From the NCBI RefSeq assembly GCF_013426205.1, contig NC_089422.1, positions 7,591,001-7,655,000 of the forward strand: DNA of 64,000 nt, given 5' to 3'. Below are positions 55,881 to 64,000 of the stretch, one piece after another (positions within the stretch are counted from its first letter, which is position 1; every line of letters starts with the position of its first letter). The notes below the pieces were generated by a model. The model ran no database searches. It saw nothing but the letters and a program-made list of their open reading frames with translations, and was not told the origin of the DNA. Origin of the DNA: Metarhizium brunneum. Taxonomy: Eukaryota > Ascomycota > Sordariomycetes > Hypocreales > Clavicipitaceae. A program made the translations under genes and the position numbers.

Positions 55881-55920
55881 CGAGGCTCCGAGGCTCCAAG
55901 GCTTCAAGGCTTCAAGGCTT
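55881..55920. repeat. 8-bp tandem repeat, 5 copies in two versions
   Basis: Two copies of CGAGGCTC are followed by three of CAAGGCTT. The two versions differ only by G-to-A and C-to-T transitions at the ends of the unit. Confidence 0.9.
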
Positions 55921-56896
55921 CAATATCCAAGACCCTCTCATGTCTTGGACTTTTGCTCGCCCTTTCGTCAGGAATTCGCCATTGGCTCCGCGCCATTGGG
56001 TCGGCATCCTCAAGTTTCTCTTTCTCTCGGCCACCCCCGGGTGTCTCTGTTCCTGAACCTAGACTTCGAATCTCACACGCCTCTCAACCCCCCGGTCCCT
56101 CCAGTTCCTAAACGCCTGTCTTGGGGAAAACACCTTTCCGATCCTTCTTGTGAATATGCTCCCTTAAGCACGCTTGCATCGCAAGACACTTCAGACCCGC
56201 CCCTTCGAAACACGCTGGCTAGACGATACGCTGAGCAAATCCCATCTTAAATATAACACCATCTGTCCCCTCCATCTCCATCTTCAACCTCATCACCTCC
56301 TCAGCATCCTCTCTAGACCTCCATCCTCTTCCCACTTCGATAATTCCGCTTGACCGGCCTGTAGCCCAAGTCAGCGTGCCACTCTTTTGAACATCTACAC
56401 CAAACAAACGAATATATTGCCTTTCTCGATTTCTCTCGCTTGTCGTTTCGTCTCGTCAATCATCACCCTGAGTTGAACATTCCTTTTTCACCTTCGACAT
56501 TTTTATACTATTTTTAATTATTGAGCGCCATTATTACATTCTGTCTTTATTTTCTTCTTCCTCTCGCGTCGACATTCTTCTAGATTGCTCTCGTCCCAGC
56601 CTCTCGGGTTACGAAAACGCCACAGCAATCAACCTTGTCACATCTTATCAAGGGTCGATAATATAAAAGAAGGAGGAAATAACAAATAAAAGCACGTTTT
56701 GGAAGAACATAGACCATCATTTGGATTTTTGGCCCCCACGAGGCTGGACTCGATTATTCGAAATTCGACATCATTTCCTACTATTTACCATTACCCCATC
56801 TAATCTCGACATTTCTCACAAAAGCACACGGCCATCACGCTCCTGAATATTTGGTTTTTTTTTCTTTTTCGGGAAGATCGACCGGGGAGTGTTCAT

Positions 56897-57327
56897 ATGC
56901 ACGTCAAGAACAATTTCGTCATGCTTTACACACGTTTTCAGAGCCTGCTTCGGGAACGAAGAAGAGCCCGACGGGACATTGAGATTGTATGTGCTTTGCC
57001 TCATGCTGCCAGAATAGTTTTATCCAGTGTATCGCTAACAATTTAGTCTGCTCCTTTTGACCTGAAGCTCGAACCCGCTACCCTCCCTGGCGTGTCTCAA
57101 GAAGAGTACGTAATCCATTCTTCTTATGAAACTGTTTGGAAGCTTTTAGACTAACAAGATGAAGGCTCTCCATCCTCCGAGAGAAAGCAGCTGCCTCGCG
57201 CATCGGCGTCCTCGAACTCCGTCCCGAATCACCATCCGAGTACCACAAGAGGTCCCGCCCGTCTCCACGACTTCGTCCCGTGCAGCCTGCCACTATGGAG
57301 ATCGAGACACGTCCCCTGTGGTATTAG
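56897..57327 (+). CDS. Small spliced gene, unknown function (103 aa)
   Basis: Exons 56897-56986, 57047-57105 and 57165-57327 join to 103 aa: starts MHVKNNFVMLYTRFQSLL, then RERRRARRDIEI, SAPFDLKLEPATLPGVSQEE, LSILREKAAASRIGVLELRP, and ends ETRPLWY. Support comes from splice signals: intron 1 has GTATGT, a GCTAACA branch-like site and TTTAG; intron 2 has GTACGT, GACTAAC and AAG. Each exon is too short to stand out alone. The composition (basic first helix, then a mixed amphipathic segment) looks like a real small soluble protein, and I have a vague memory of similar ascomycete hypotheticals, but no domain can be named. A long C/T-rich leader precedes it. It converges with ERG8, 338 bp away. 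Confidence 0.62.
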
Positions 57328-57665
57328 GCGAATCAAGTAATTTAATCTGTCGACGACAACACGTGTACCATCATTTTCTTTTGTGTCGCGGCTGGTTCTC
57401 AGCAAGATTATGTCAATTGTGTTTGAATAAAGAAATGGAAAGCACTAGAAGACAGGATGGCGTAGAGAGGACACCTTGTGAATTGGAGAATATTATTAGA
57501 ATTGGTTAAGTGAGGGAGGAAATGGTGTTCTTTGGAGTTAAAGTATTGTAGCATGGGTAATGTGCTTGGTTCTGGCAACGGGCAAATGAAAGGTTCCTTC
57601 TTGTTCTCTTTTTTCATCTCTACACTGTGGCTAACTGCGAGCTGAAATTAATTTATCTGTTCTTT
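57328..57665. other. Convergent 3' region, small gene / ERG8
   Basis: 338 bp between stop codons, AT-rich; expected to hold both terminators. Nothing else seen. Confidence 0.55.
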
Positions 57666-59094
57666 CTAATCTTTATCATGGATCTCTATCCATCCAGAGT
57701 AAACGTCTAGATTCTCACACCTCACGCCCTCCATCTCACCCTTTACATCCAACAAGCGAACCTTAGAGTCCTTCTCCCGACTCCATTCGGCAACCCTCTC
57801 CTCCACACGCCTCTTAGTCTCCTCATCATCCTTCATCAGCAGAGCGAGAGCGTCAAAGCCCCCCGCCCCGGGGACGACACCACCGTATACACCCTCAAGG
57901 GCACCCAACGCGTCCAACAACTCCGTCTGGGACTCGGGCTCAATGGGCACGTCGCTCAGCTTACCCATCTCGCGAATCAACTCCCTGACCTTGCCCACGG
58001 CGGTCGGAATGTCAGCCACGTTTCCGTCTCTCAACTTGGCGGCCAGGTCCTCGTTTCGCGCCTGCAGCTCGTCCCACAACCTGGACGACACGTCGGCGTC
58101 TCTGCCTCTCCAGGCCAGCACCCTCTTGACCATGCCCACCGTCTGGCTCCCACAGTCGACGTCACACATGCGCAGGGCCAGGCCCTTGGGCAGGCGCAGC
58201 CCTTCGGTCAGCACCTCGACGTCCCAAGCCACGCCGTCCACCACCGACACCAGCTTCTCAGCGAAGCCAGGCGATCCCGCCTCGGGTAGCTGGCCCAGCA
58301 CACCGGGCGAGAATCTCCTGTACAGACACGACCCGTACACGGCGGCCGCAACGTCAAACCCCGATCCGACCTTGCCCTGGGCCGCGCAGTGCGCCGCCTG
58401 CGCCAGATTGTGCAGCCGGCGCTTGCCCGGCGCCGACGTGATGTCCAGCAGCCTCCACGGGAGGTAGTGGCTCAGCAGCGCGGCCGTGAGGGCCGTGACC
58501 AGCGCGGCGGACGACCCCAGCCCGGTCTTGTTGGCGCCGCCCAGCGGCACCGTGAACTTGGCGAAGCGCCCCGGCTCGCCGCTCCTCGGCGTAGACTGGG
58601 AATAGTAGTCATTGTCAGCTAGCACGATGAGCCGAGCCGGCCTGAGGCTGTGGTCCGAAGAAACCCGGCTCATGAGGCGGTGGATGTACGTGAGCACGTA
58701 GCTCAGCGTCGTCTCCACAAACGGATTCTTGCAAATGACAGAGCCCCTATGTATTGAAACAAGTCAGCATGGATCCCGACTCTCGTCTCATGCTTCTCCT
58801 CGCCCGTTTGGTAAATGCCACTCACACTTGCAACTGCGTGACCTGGATGCCTCCCCCCTCCGGCGCCAAATGGTACCCGTATCGCCACTGCGCGTCCGGG
58901 AACTGCGGGCTGTCCACCATGATCTCGTTCAGCTGGACCCCCTGGCTCGTGTGAATCTCCCCCGCGACGACGTTGATTCGGGCGCTGAGGCCGAACACGA
59001 GACCCGTGTGCCTCCTGTCGAGCACGAGGTAGCCTCCCGCGAGGAGGACCTTGCCGGGCGCCGAGACGGCCACGGTGGGATTCTTGCTTGCCAT
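57666..59094 (-). CDS. ERG8: Phosphomevalonate kinase ERG8
   Basis: GHMP kinase converting mevalonate-5-phosphate to the diphosphate in the mevalonate pathway, which supplies ergosterol and prenyl groups. Exons 59094-58826 and 58746-57666 give 449 aa. The start is MASKNPTVAVSAPGKVLLAG with the family's GGYLVLD. The intron joins TQLQV to GSVICKNPFVETTLSYVLTY, a recognised ERG8 block. The ATP-binding motif 2 is PLGGANKTGLGSSAAL (about 145-160), followed by GKVGSGFDVAAAVYGS and motif 3 GGVVPGAGGFDALALL near the C-terminus. The 79-nt intron has a GTGAGT donor. The product pathway also feeds the prenylation predicted for the UBL3-like protein of this window, although there is no direct genetic link. 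Confidence 0.95.
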
Positions 59095-60058
59095 GGTTCG
59101 TTCCCTTTTGGTTTTTTTGCTTTTCGGCGTCCGGCTCGATGGGGGAGGGGTCGAGCATGCAAAGCTCGGCTTTTGCGCGCTAGAAATGAGGGGGAGCTAG
59201 TGAGGGGTGGTGTAGTTGGCGATGCTGGGGAGAGAATGAACTCTTCAAGGGGCCCGGCCGGTAAACGACTTCTAGAAGCCGTTGAAATTATAGCAATTCG
59301 GAGCTTTCGAGCTTCTGTGAGCTAGGACGAAAGGGCCAAGACGTCACGGATCTTTTGTGACGTACGAATGCGGCATGGTCGGTAAACTCTGTTTGGCTCG
59401 GCAAGTTATCAAGGTATTATCATGTCATAGTGGGAAACTTGATGGGTGGGGCATCGTATCACAGTGTGGGACTCGCACTTGCAACATCTATTCATACAGT
59501 ACGTAGAACAAGTACATACATACCTCCAGCATCACTCTCCTCCCATCGCACGACAAAGACACATGATACACTAGCAGCAAAGGTTATTTGGCATAAGGCA
59601 TTAGATCTTTTTTATTATCCGGTCTATATAATACAAGCAACAGGATCATGTCCTTGCTTTATCGTAGCCGCCCAATTCCTGTATGCCACGATGACCGCCC
59701 TCCCTTTCCCGTTGACCCATGTGTTGCTTCTCAAATGGCTTTTTATCATGCCCGAGTGGAGATGTGTCTATAAGTGGGTGACCACCCACGGAATCCAATG
59801 CCATTCAAACCTTGGCACGCCCAGCCTATCCAGAGGCCGCTCTCTTTTAGTAAGACCCTCAACGCCATGCCGATATGAGACAAAAAACACGAACCAGAAA
59901 CCAGTATGTAATCAAAAACAGGCAATTGAGCCTCATATTAACAGCGACACCCCATAACACCTCTTAACAAATGCAACAGGGTATCAAAACAAGAGGCCCA
60001 TCAAACAAAGGAAAAGTCACCCTCAATATACCCACATTGAATGTTAAAGCAAAGAGCT
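59095..60058. other. Spacer between ERG8 and the PPR gene
   Basis: 964 bp: ERG8 promoter and PPR-gene 3' region, both on the - strand. A 175-codon + frame (59430-59957) has no recognisable domain and overlaps what should be 3' UTR. An ACATACATAC stretch lies near 59514. Confidence 0.5.
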
Positions 60059-63000
60059 TTACAAAACAGGGGCCTCCCGGCCACCGCCAAGGAGTTCCAA
60101 GACCTTATTCACCACAGCACTAGGATAGCCACGAGTACGCATCTCTGAGACAACAGTTTCGGCCTGGTCGCGCTGTTCAACGGCCAAGTAGGCCCGCGTC
60201 ATAGCTTCGTAAGTGCTTGGCTCCCGCTTCTCACGAGCCACAGCATCATAAATTTCACGGGCTTTGCTGATATTGTTCTGGGCAGCCCAGCCATGAATCA
60301 AGGTGTTGGCGATGTACGGCGTAAGTTCAACCCGCTTCTGTCGCATCTGGGCAAGGAGAGGCTCGGTATCGGCAACCTGGTGGTTGGCAACCATGGATTC
60401 AAAGAGTGCCTGATACAAGCTTGCATTGACAGGCACCAGTGATTCGCGAACAACAGAGTCGAATAGCTTCTTGGCCCCGTCAATATCATGCAGTACACAA
60501 CCGCGGGCGTGAATGAGTGAAGAGTAGTGGACAGGTTCCGGTTGGCCGGAAGCACGAATCACCTCCAAGACCTTCTCAGCGGCGGGCATGTCGACGGGTT
60601 CCAATGTAGCATGAGTGTCGATAAGAAGTTTGAAAGTGTGAGAAGTAGGAGCGATGCCCTTGGCCTTCATGCGCTCGTAGTAGGCAAGTACTTTGGTCTT
60701 ATCGCGCTTGGTAGTGAGAAAGAACTGCATCATACTATTATATGGCGCAGGACGTGCCTTATAGTTAGGCATCGCCTCCATCTCGTCGAACAGTTCCTCA
60801 GCGAATTTCTCGTCGCTTACACGGCACAGAGCGTTAACAATGGTTCCATATGTAACCGAAGTGGGCTTGATTCCCGAAGCCCTCATCTCAGCAAAGTAGA
60901 ACAAGCAATCGTCGATACGGCGGGCCTTGCCCAACTTGCCAATGACAGCGTTATAGAGGAAAGAGCTGGGCTCGACACCCTCAGACTTGGCCCTGTGAAA
61001 TATTTGCACAGCTGCAGAAGCCTCATCAAAAGTCCTGGTGGAGTCTTTCAAGGTCGTAATGTAGAGACCATACGTATTTGCAGACGGAGCGGCGCCCATT
61101 TCCAAGAGCTCCTGATGGTACTGCTCGGCGCGGCCACGGTTGCCCAAGGTCAAGCAAGCAGCGACCATGGCATCGAGAATAGAGAACCACCCATATCGAA
61201 CAACTGCGTACTGAGCCAGCAAGGGCATGTCTGTTCGAGCCATGGCGAAAAGTTCGTGACACAAGTCCATCTTTCCATCTCGAGCGGCAGCAGAAATCAA
61301 CTTTGCGTAGGTGATATAGCGAGGATGACGACCAGCACGGCGAATGTTGCGGAAACGTCCAAGGGCGTCGTTCAAGCGAGAGCCTTTTCGCCCATGGCCA
61401 CCCTCAAGGTCCTCAGCAATGAGAGAAGAGCCCTTGAAATCCGTGTTGTGCGCATAAGGGTCGAAAGTGTCTTCAAAGCTAGCAACAGAAGGTGTTGGCA
61501 TAAAGGGAGTGCCGTTGTGAGTTTGGGACGCGATCTCACGAGGATCGGTGAGGCCACGGCGTTCCATATAACGGCGGATGAAGTCAACGCCCTCGTCAAT
61601 CTCTTCAGCTAATTCAGCTTCCGAAGCACGAATTCTCTTAAACATCATCTCAGATTGAGCCAGACCCTCAGCGACCTGTCCAGATCCAATCAAGGCCACA
61701 GCATACATCACAGTGGGCTCAATGAAGTCGACGGTAGCCTTTACTTCGGGGTTGTTGAGCGCATGCCAGTACTTGGTAGCGGCAGCAACGTCGCCACCTC
61801 GGATACTCATGGCTAAAAGGGCCGTCGTAGGTGTGACGAGGGCCTGCGGCTCAGCTACGATATTGGCATAAGCCTCGGTAGCGGTTATATTGTCGTTGTG
61901 GTCCGCTGCGACAGTGGCAATTCGAATCATAGCCTCGGACTGTGACTCGGCTTCAACAGACTGAGCCCATTGGAAGGCTTCTTGGTAAATGCCTCGAGAA
62001 ATGAAGCCCTTGACAAACCCTGTGCTGACCAACGCATCCTTAATGTCCTTTGCACGAACGCCATACTCCTTGACGATTTTCTCGAAGAACTTCATAGCAC
62101 CTTCAATTTTGTCGGAGACGACATAGGCGTTGATCACAGCCGCATATACCTCGGAGTCGACGCGGTCATGCAGAGTAGCTTTGCCTCCGTCTTGGGCAAC
62201 GGCCAGGCTACGGTACTCGTTGTAGCACTCGACGGCACTGACTAGGTCGCCTCGCTCAGCAAAGGCGCTGATCATAGTAGGGAAAATAGAGGCAAATGGC
62301 ACTGTCTTGGTGGACTCCATGTGCTCAAAAAGTCGAAGCATGTCTGAAACACGGCCAGACTCGGCACAGGCGGAGATCAACTGGTGATATGTCTCAGAGG
62401 AGTACATGGCCGCATCAACGTCCACCGATGAGTTGAAGAGCTTCATGGCAAGATCAAGTCTATCATCCTCACAAAGAATGGCATGTTCAAGCTCGTGAGA
62501 AGCGAGCATGAACTTGCCAGGCTCGTCCATGCCACCAAATCTTTGACGCTTGTCCTCCAGGGCCACCTTCATCTCAGACACCTCCACAGATCGAGAGGCC
62601 AACAGGCCAACAAGGATATCGTATGTATCGCTGTCAGGAGAAATTCGGCGACGGACCATGTCCGCATAGACATCGAGTGCTTTGGATACAATTTCGATCT
62701 TCTTGCTAGGAATATGAATAGCAGCTACCAGCAGGGCATTGTATGCGCTGGCAATGGGCTTAACGCCAGTGGCCAGCATGGCCTCAAACACGGCAGGAAT
62801 CTCGGCATATCGTCCAGCTGCCGACAGTTTGAAGAGGTGGTCAGCGTAAGACTGGGACTGGCGGTCGACATCGGGCGACGAAGTGCGAGCGATAGCTGGA
62901 GACTTGGATCTCCGGCCAGAGGGTGTTCCGGTTCGAGACAGAGGTACCGAAGAAGACTGCCCGACAGCAGGCGCATTCTCAGCAGCGTCCAGGAGCTTCC

Positions 63001-63508
63001 GCGCTTCAAGCTCTCTCTCAAGAGCGGCGTCAATGTGTGCGAGGGCAGCCTCGTCTTCAGCAGAAATAGCCGAGTGAGTTTCCGATGCCGCGAGAGCCTC
63101 TGCCTCAGCGACAACCGCATCCTCACCTTGGAGGACGGTGGCGGCGCTAGGCTTCCACTCAATCTGCTTTGGGAACTCAAACTGCGTCCATTCCTTATCA
63201 AGCTCGCCACTAGCTTGGTGCTTTTGCAAGGCCTCAAAGTAGGCGTCTAACGGTAAATGGGTATGCGCATTTTTGTGGTCGGAAGCGCCGTTGAGATCCT
63301 TGTGGAAAGTCGAATGAAACTGGAGGGCGGAAAGGCCAAGTCGGTTGGTATGTCGACGTCCAAAGACGGGGCGGTTCTGCGAGTTGAGAACGTGTGGATG
63401 AGTAGCAGCTACGAAAGACTGAGCGTAGCCATGGGTTGTGATGGACTTTGCGACAGTTGATCCTTGACGGATGAAATTCGAGTACAGCGAGGAATAGATG
63501 GTGGGCAT
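60059..63508 (-). CDS. Large pentatricopeptide-repeat protein, probably mitochondrial (CYA5-like)
   Basis: Single-exon gene of 1149 aa. The first 65 residues (start MPTIYSSLYSNFIRQGSTVA; then RRHTNRLGLSALQFHSTF) are rich in Arg/Ser/His and lack acidic residues, like a mitochondrial presequence. PPR helices run from about residue 215 to the end, for example KPIASAYNALLVAAIH, SPDSDTYDILVGLLA, EPSSFLYNAVIGKLGKARRI, KPTSVTYGTIVNALCRV, KARPAPYNSMMQFFL and APTSHTFKLLIDTHATLE. Such proteins bind organelle RNA. Length and layout remind me of Neurospora cya-5, needed for COX1 expression, but this is memory-based and unproven. Residues about 130-215 form an acidic then Ser/Arg-rich linker. Start chosen at the first ATG of the frame. 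Confidence 0.85.
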   Translation of the reverse strand: MPTIYSSLYSNFIRQGSTVAKSITTHGYAQSFVAATHPHVLNSQNRPVFGRRHTNRLGLSALQFHSTFHKDLNGASDHKNAHTHLPLDAYFEALQKHQASGELDKEWTQFEFPKQIEWKPSAATVLQGEDAVVAEAEALAASETHSAISAEDEAALAHIDAALERELEARKLLDAAENAPAVGQSSSVPLSRTGTPSGRRSKSPAIARTSSPDVDRQSQSYADHLFKLSAAGRYAEIPAVFEAMLATGVKPIASAYNALLVAAIHIPSKKIEIVSKALDVYADMVRRRISPDSDTYDILVGLLASRSVEVSEMKVALEDKRQRFGGMDEPGKFMLASHELEHAILCEDDRLDLAMKLFNSSVDVDAAMYSSETYHQLISACAESGRVSDMLRLFEHMESTKTVPFASIFPTMISAFAERGDLVSAVECYNEYRSLAVAQDGGKATLHDRVDSEVYAAVINAYVVSDKIEGAMKFFEKIVKEYGVRAKDIKDALVSTGFVKGFISRGIYQEAFQWAQSVEAESQSEAMIRIATVAADHNDNITATEAYANIVAEPQALVTPTTALLAMSIRGGDVAAATKYWHALNNPEVKATVDFIEPTVMYAVALIGSGQVAEGLAQSEMMFKRIRASEAELAEEIDEGVDFIRRYMERRGLTDPREIASQTHNGTPFMPTPSVASFEDTFDPYAHNTDFKGSSLIAEDLEGGHGRKGSRLNDALGRFRNIRRAGRHPRYITYAKLISAAARDGKMDLCHELFAMARTDMPLLAQYAVVRYGWFSILDAMVAACLTLGNRGRAEQYHQELLEMGAAPSANTYGLYITTLKDSTRTFDEASAAVQIFHRAKSEGVEPSSFLYNAVIGKLGKARRIDDCLFYFAEMRASGIKPTSVTYGTIVNALCRVSDEKFAEELFDEMEAMPNYKARPAPYNSMMQFFLTTKRDKTKVLAYYERMKAKGIAPTSHTFKLLIDTHATLEPVDMPAAEKVLEVIRASGQPEPVHYSSLIHARGCVLHDIDGAKKLFDSVVRESLVPVNASLYQALFESMVANHQVADTEPLLAQMRQKRVELTPYIANTLIHGWAAQNNISKAREIYDAVAREKREPSTYEAMTRAYLAVEQRDQAETVVSEMRTRGYPSAVVNKVLELLGGGREAPVL

Positions 63509-64000
63509 TTAGATTACACCTGGGGGGGAGAAGACTGTGTGCTTTGGGTGTCAGCAGAAGAGGCTCTCTTCCCATTAAGATCAGAGTTGTGCTGCAGGCA
63601 CAACGGGATTCAGTTACAGGGCAGAGGAGAAGTACGCACGGGGAGATTAAATAAATACGTCGATTGCAGGTTCATTTGACAGCGATCTTGCCGTCAAACG
63701 AACGCGCGGTCCAGGTGAGGAAAAAAATGATGATTGTTTAGAGATTAAGAAAGGTAAGGAAGGAAGGAAAAGAATGCCAATAGCAAAAACGAGGTGCAAA
63801 AATTTGGCCTTGGATGGTGCAGGCAAATCTTGGTATGAGTAATGGGTGGGATCGGGGGAAATGGCGTGGGCGATGAAGAGCGAAGTACCGTGTAGTTAAG
63901 AGGGACAGGTGTGGGGATGCCCTTGGGAAGGAGCGAGGGCGTTTCCATTTCTGAAGGTGGACGGGCCAACTTACGGGCCACTGAAGACCAGTTGCCGGTT
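63509..64000. promoter_or_regulatory. Upstream region of the PPR gene, to window end
   Basis: 492 bp upstream of the PPR start codon. No supported open frame. It probably contains the PPR promoter and leader; the neighbouring gene is outside the window. Confidence 0.5.

Larger units (their letters stand above)
52901..56896. other. 4-kb gene-free stretch with repeats
   Basis: No supported gene. It contains the overlapping TACGGAGTACGGAGTA pair (53570-53585), a TACTCCGTA (55313-55321), a CTGCTGCC-type repeat (54269-54300), an A-tract (54421-54433), a 9-bp repeat (55703-55738) and an 8-bp repeat (55881-55920). From about 56.2 kb it becomes strongly C/T-rich, typical of a long fungal 5' leader for the small gene that follows. 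Confidence 0.6.

Noticed and set aside
59430..59957. A 175-codon + frame between ERG8 and the PPR gene
   Set aside because: No domain; position fits ERG8 upstream and PPR 3' sequence.
1..64000. tRNA and 5S rRNA genes
   Set aside because: I scanned for B-box-like GGTTCGA/TCGAACC and 5S-like starts. The few hits (for example near 315, 10095, 25274 and 36772) lack a matching A box or cloverleaf; a tRNAscan/Infernal run would be decisive.
1..64000. CRISPR arrays, insertion sequences or bacterial operons
   Set aside because: The window is a eukaryotic nuclear region with spliced genes; no repeat-spacer arrays or transposase frames were seen.
1..64000. A secondary-metabolite cluster around the MFS and zinc-cluster genes
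   Set aside because: No PKS, NRPS, terpene cyclase or P450 gene is present, and the two genes are 25 kb apart among housekeeping genes.

Overview
The window is nuclear DNA of a filamentous ascomycete, most likely a Sordariomycete of the Hypocreales type. This rests on gene content (MLH1, SYO1, NMD3, ERG8, UMP1, EMC4, Zn(II)2Cys6 and QDR-type MFS genes), on short introns (about 50-110 nt in most genes, up to about 340) with GT...CTAAC/CTGAC...AG signals, and on protein similarity recalled from memory. No species is claimed. I rebuilt the exon structures by hand; each joined reading frame comes out as a whole number of codons.

Layout. 1-11.2 kb is a gene-poor stretch rich in short dispersed palindromic motifs, with no gene I can support. 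It is followed by a PAS-like Zn2Cys6 transcription factor (11.2-13.4 kb). From 15.9 kb the window is a housekeeping region: MLH1 (+), SYO1 (-), a membrane glycosyltransferase-like protein (+), a DUF202 membrane protein (-), a two-domain soluble ABC ATPase (-), the proteasome assembly factor UMP1 (+), a UBL3/MUB-type prenylated ubiquitin-fold protein (-), AP-1 beta-adaptin (-), EMC4 (+), an MFS drug:H+ antiporter (-), a syntaxin-18/Ufe1 ER t-SNARE (+), aspartate aminotransferase (+), a conserved unknown protein (+), NMD3 (-), ESF2 (-), an aldehyde dehydrogenase (+), a 4-kb gap, a small spliced gene of unknown function (+), phosphomevalonate kinase ERG8 (-) and a very large mitochondrial-type PPR protein (-).

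The genes do not form a biosynthetic or defence cluster. Themes that recur are 60S/40S ribosome biogenesis (SYO1, NMD3, ESF2), membrane trafficking and ER biology (AP-1 beta, EMC4, Ufe1, UBL3), and core metabolism (ERG8, AAT, ALDH). Convergent pairs lie 160-340 bp apart; divergent pairs share 0.2-1.3 kb promoters.

The least explained signal is outside the genes: the 9-mer TACTCCGTA (or TACGGAGTA) occurs 23 times by my reading, always outside the exons I could define. It is concentrated in the first 10 kb and sometimes forms overlapping tandem or perfectly inverted pairs. It travels with CCTAGG-centred and GTATGTACATAC palindromes. Other points of note are an 8-nt micro-exon inside a zinc cluster, a start codon isolated in its own exon segment (UMP1), and a stop-free 57-nt intron in AP-1 beta.
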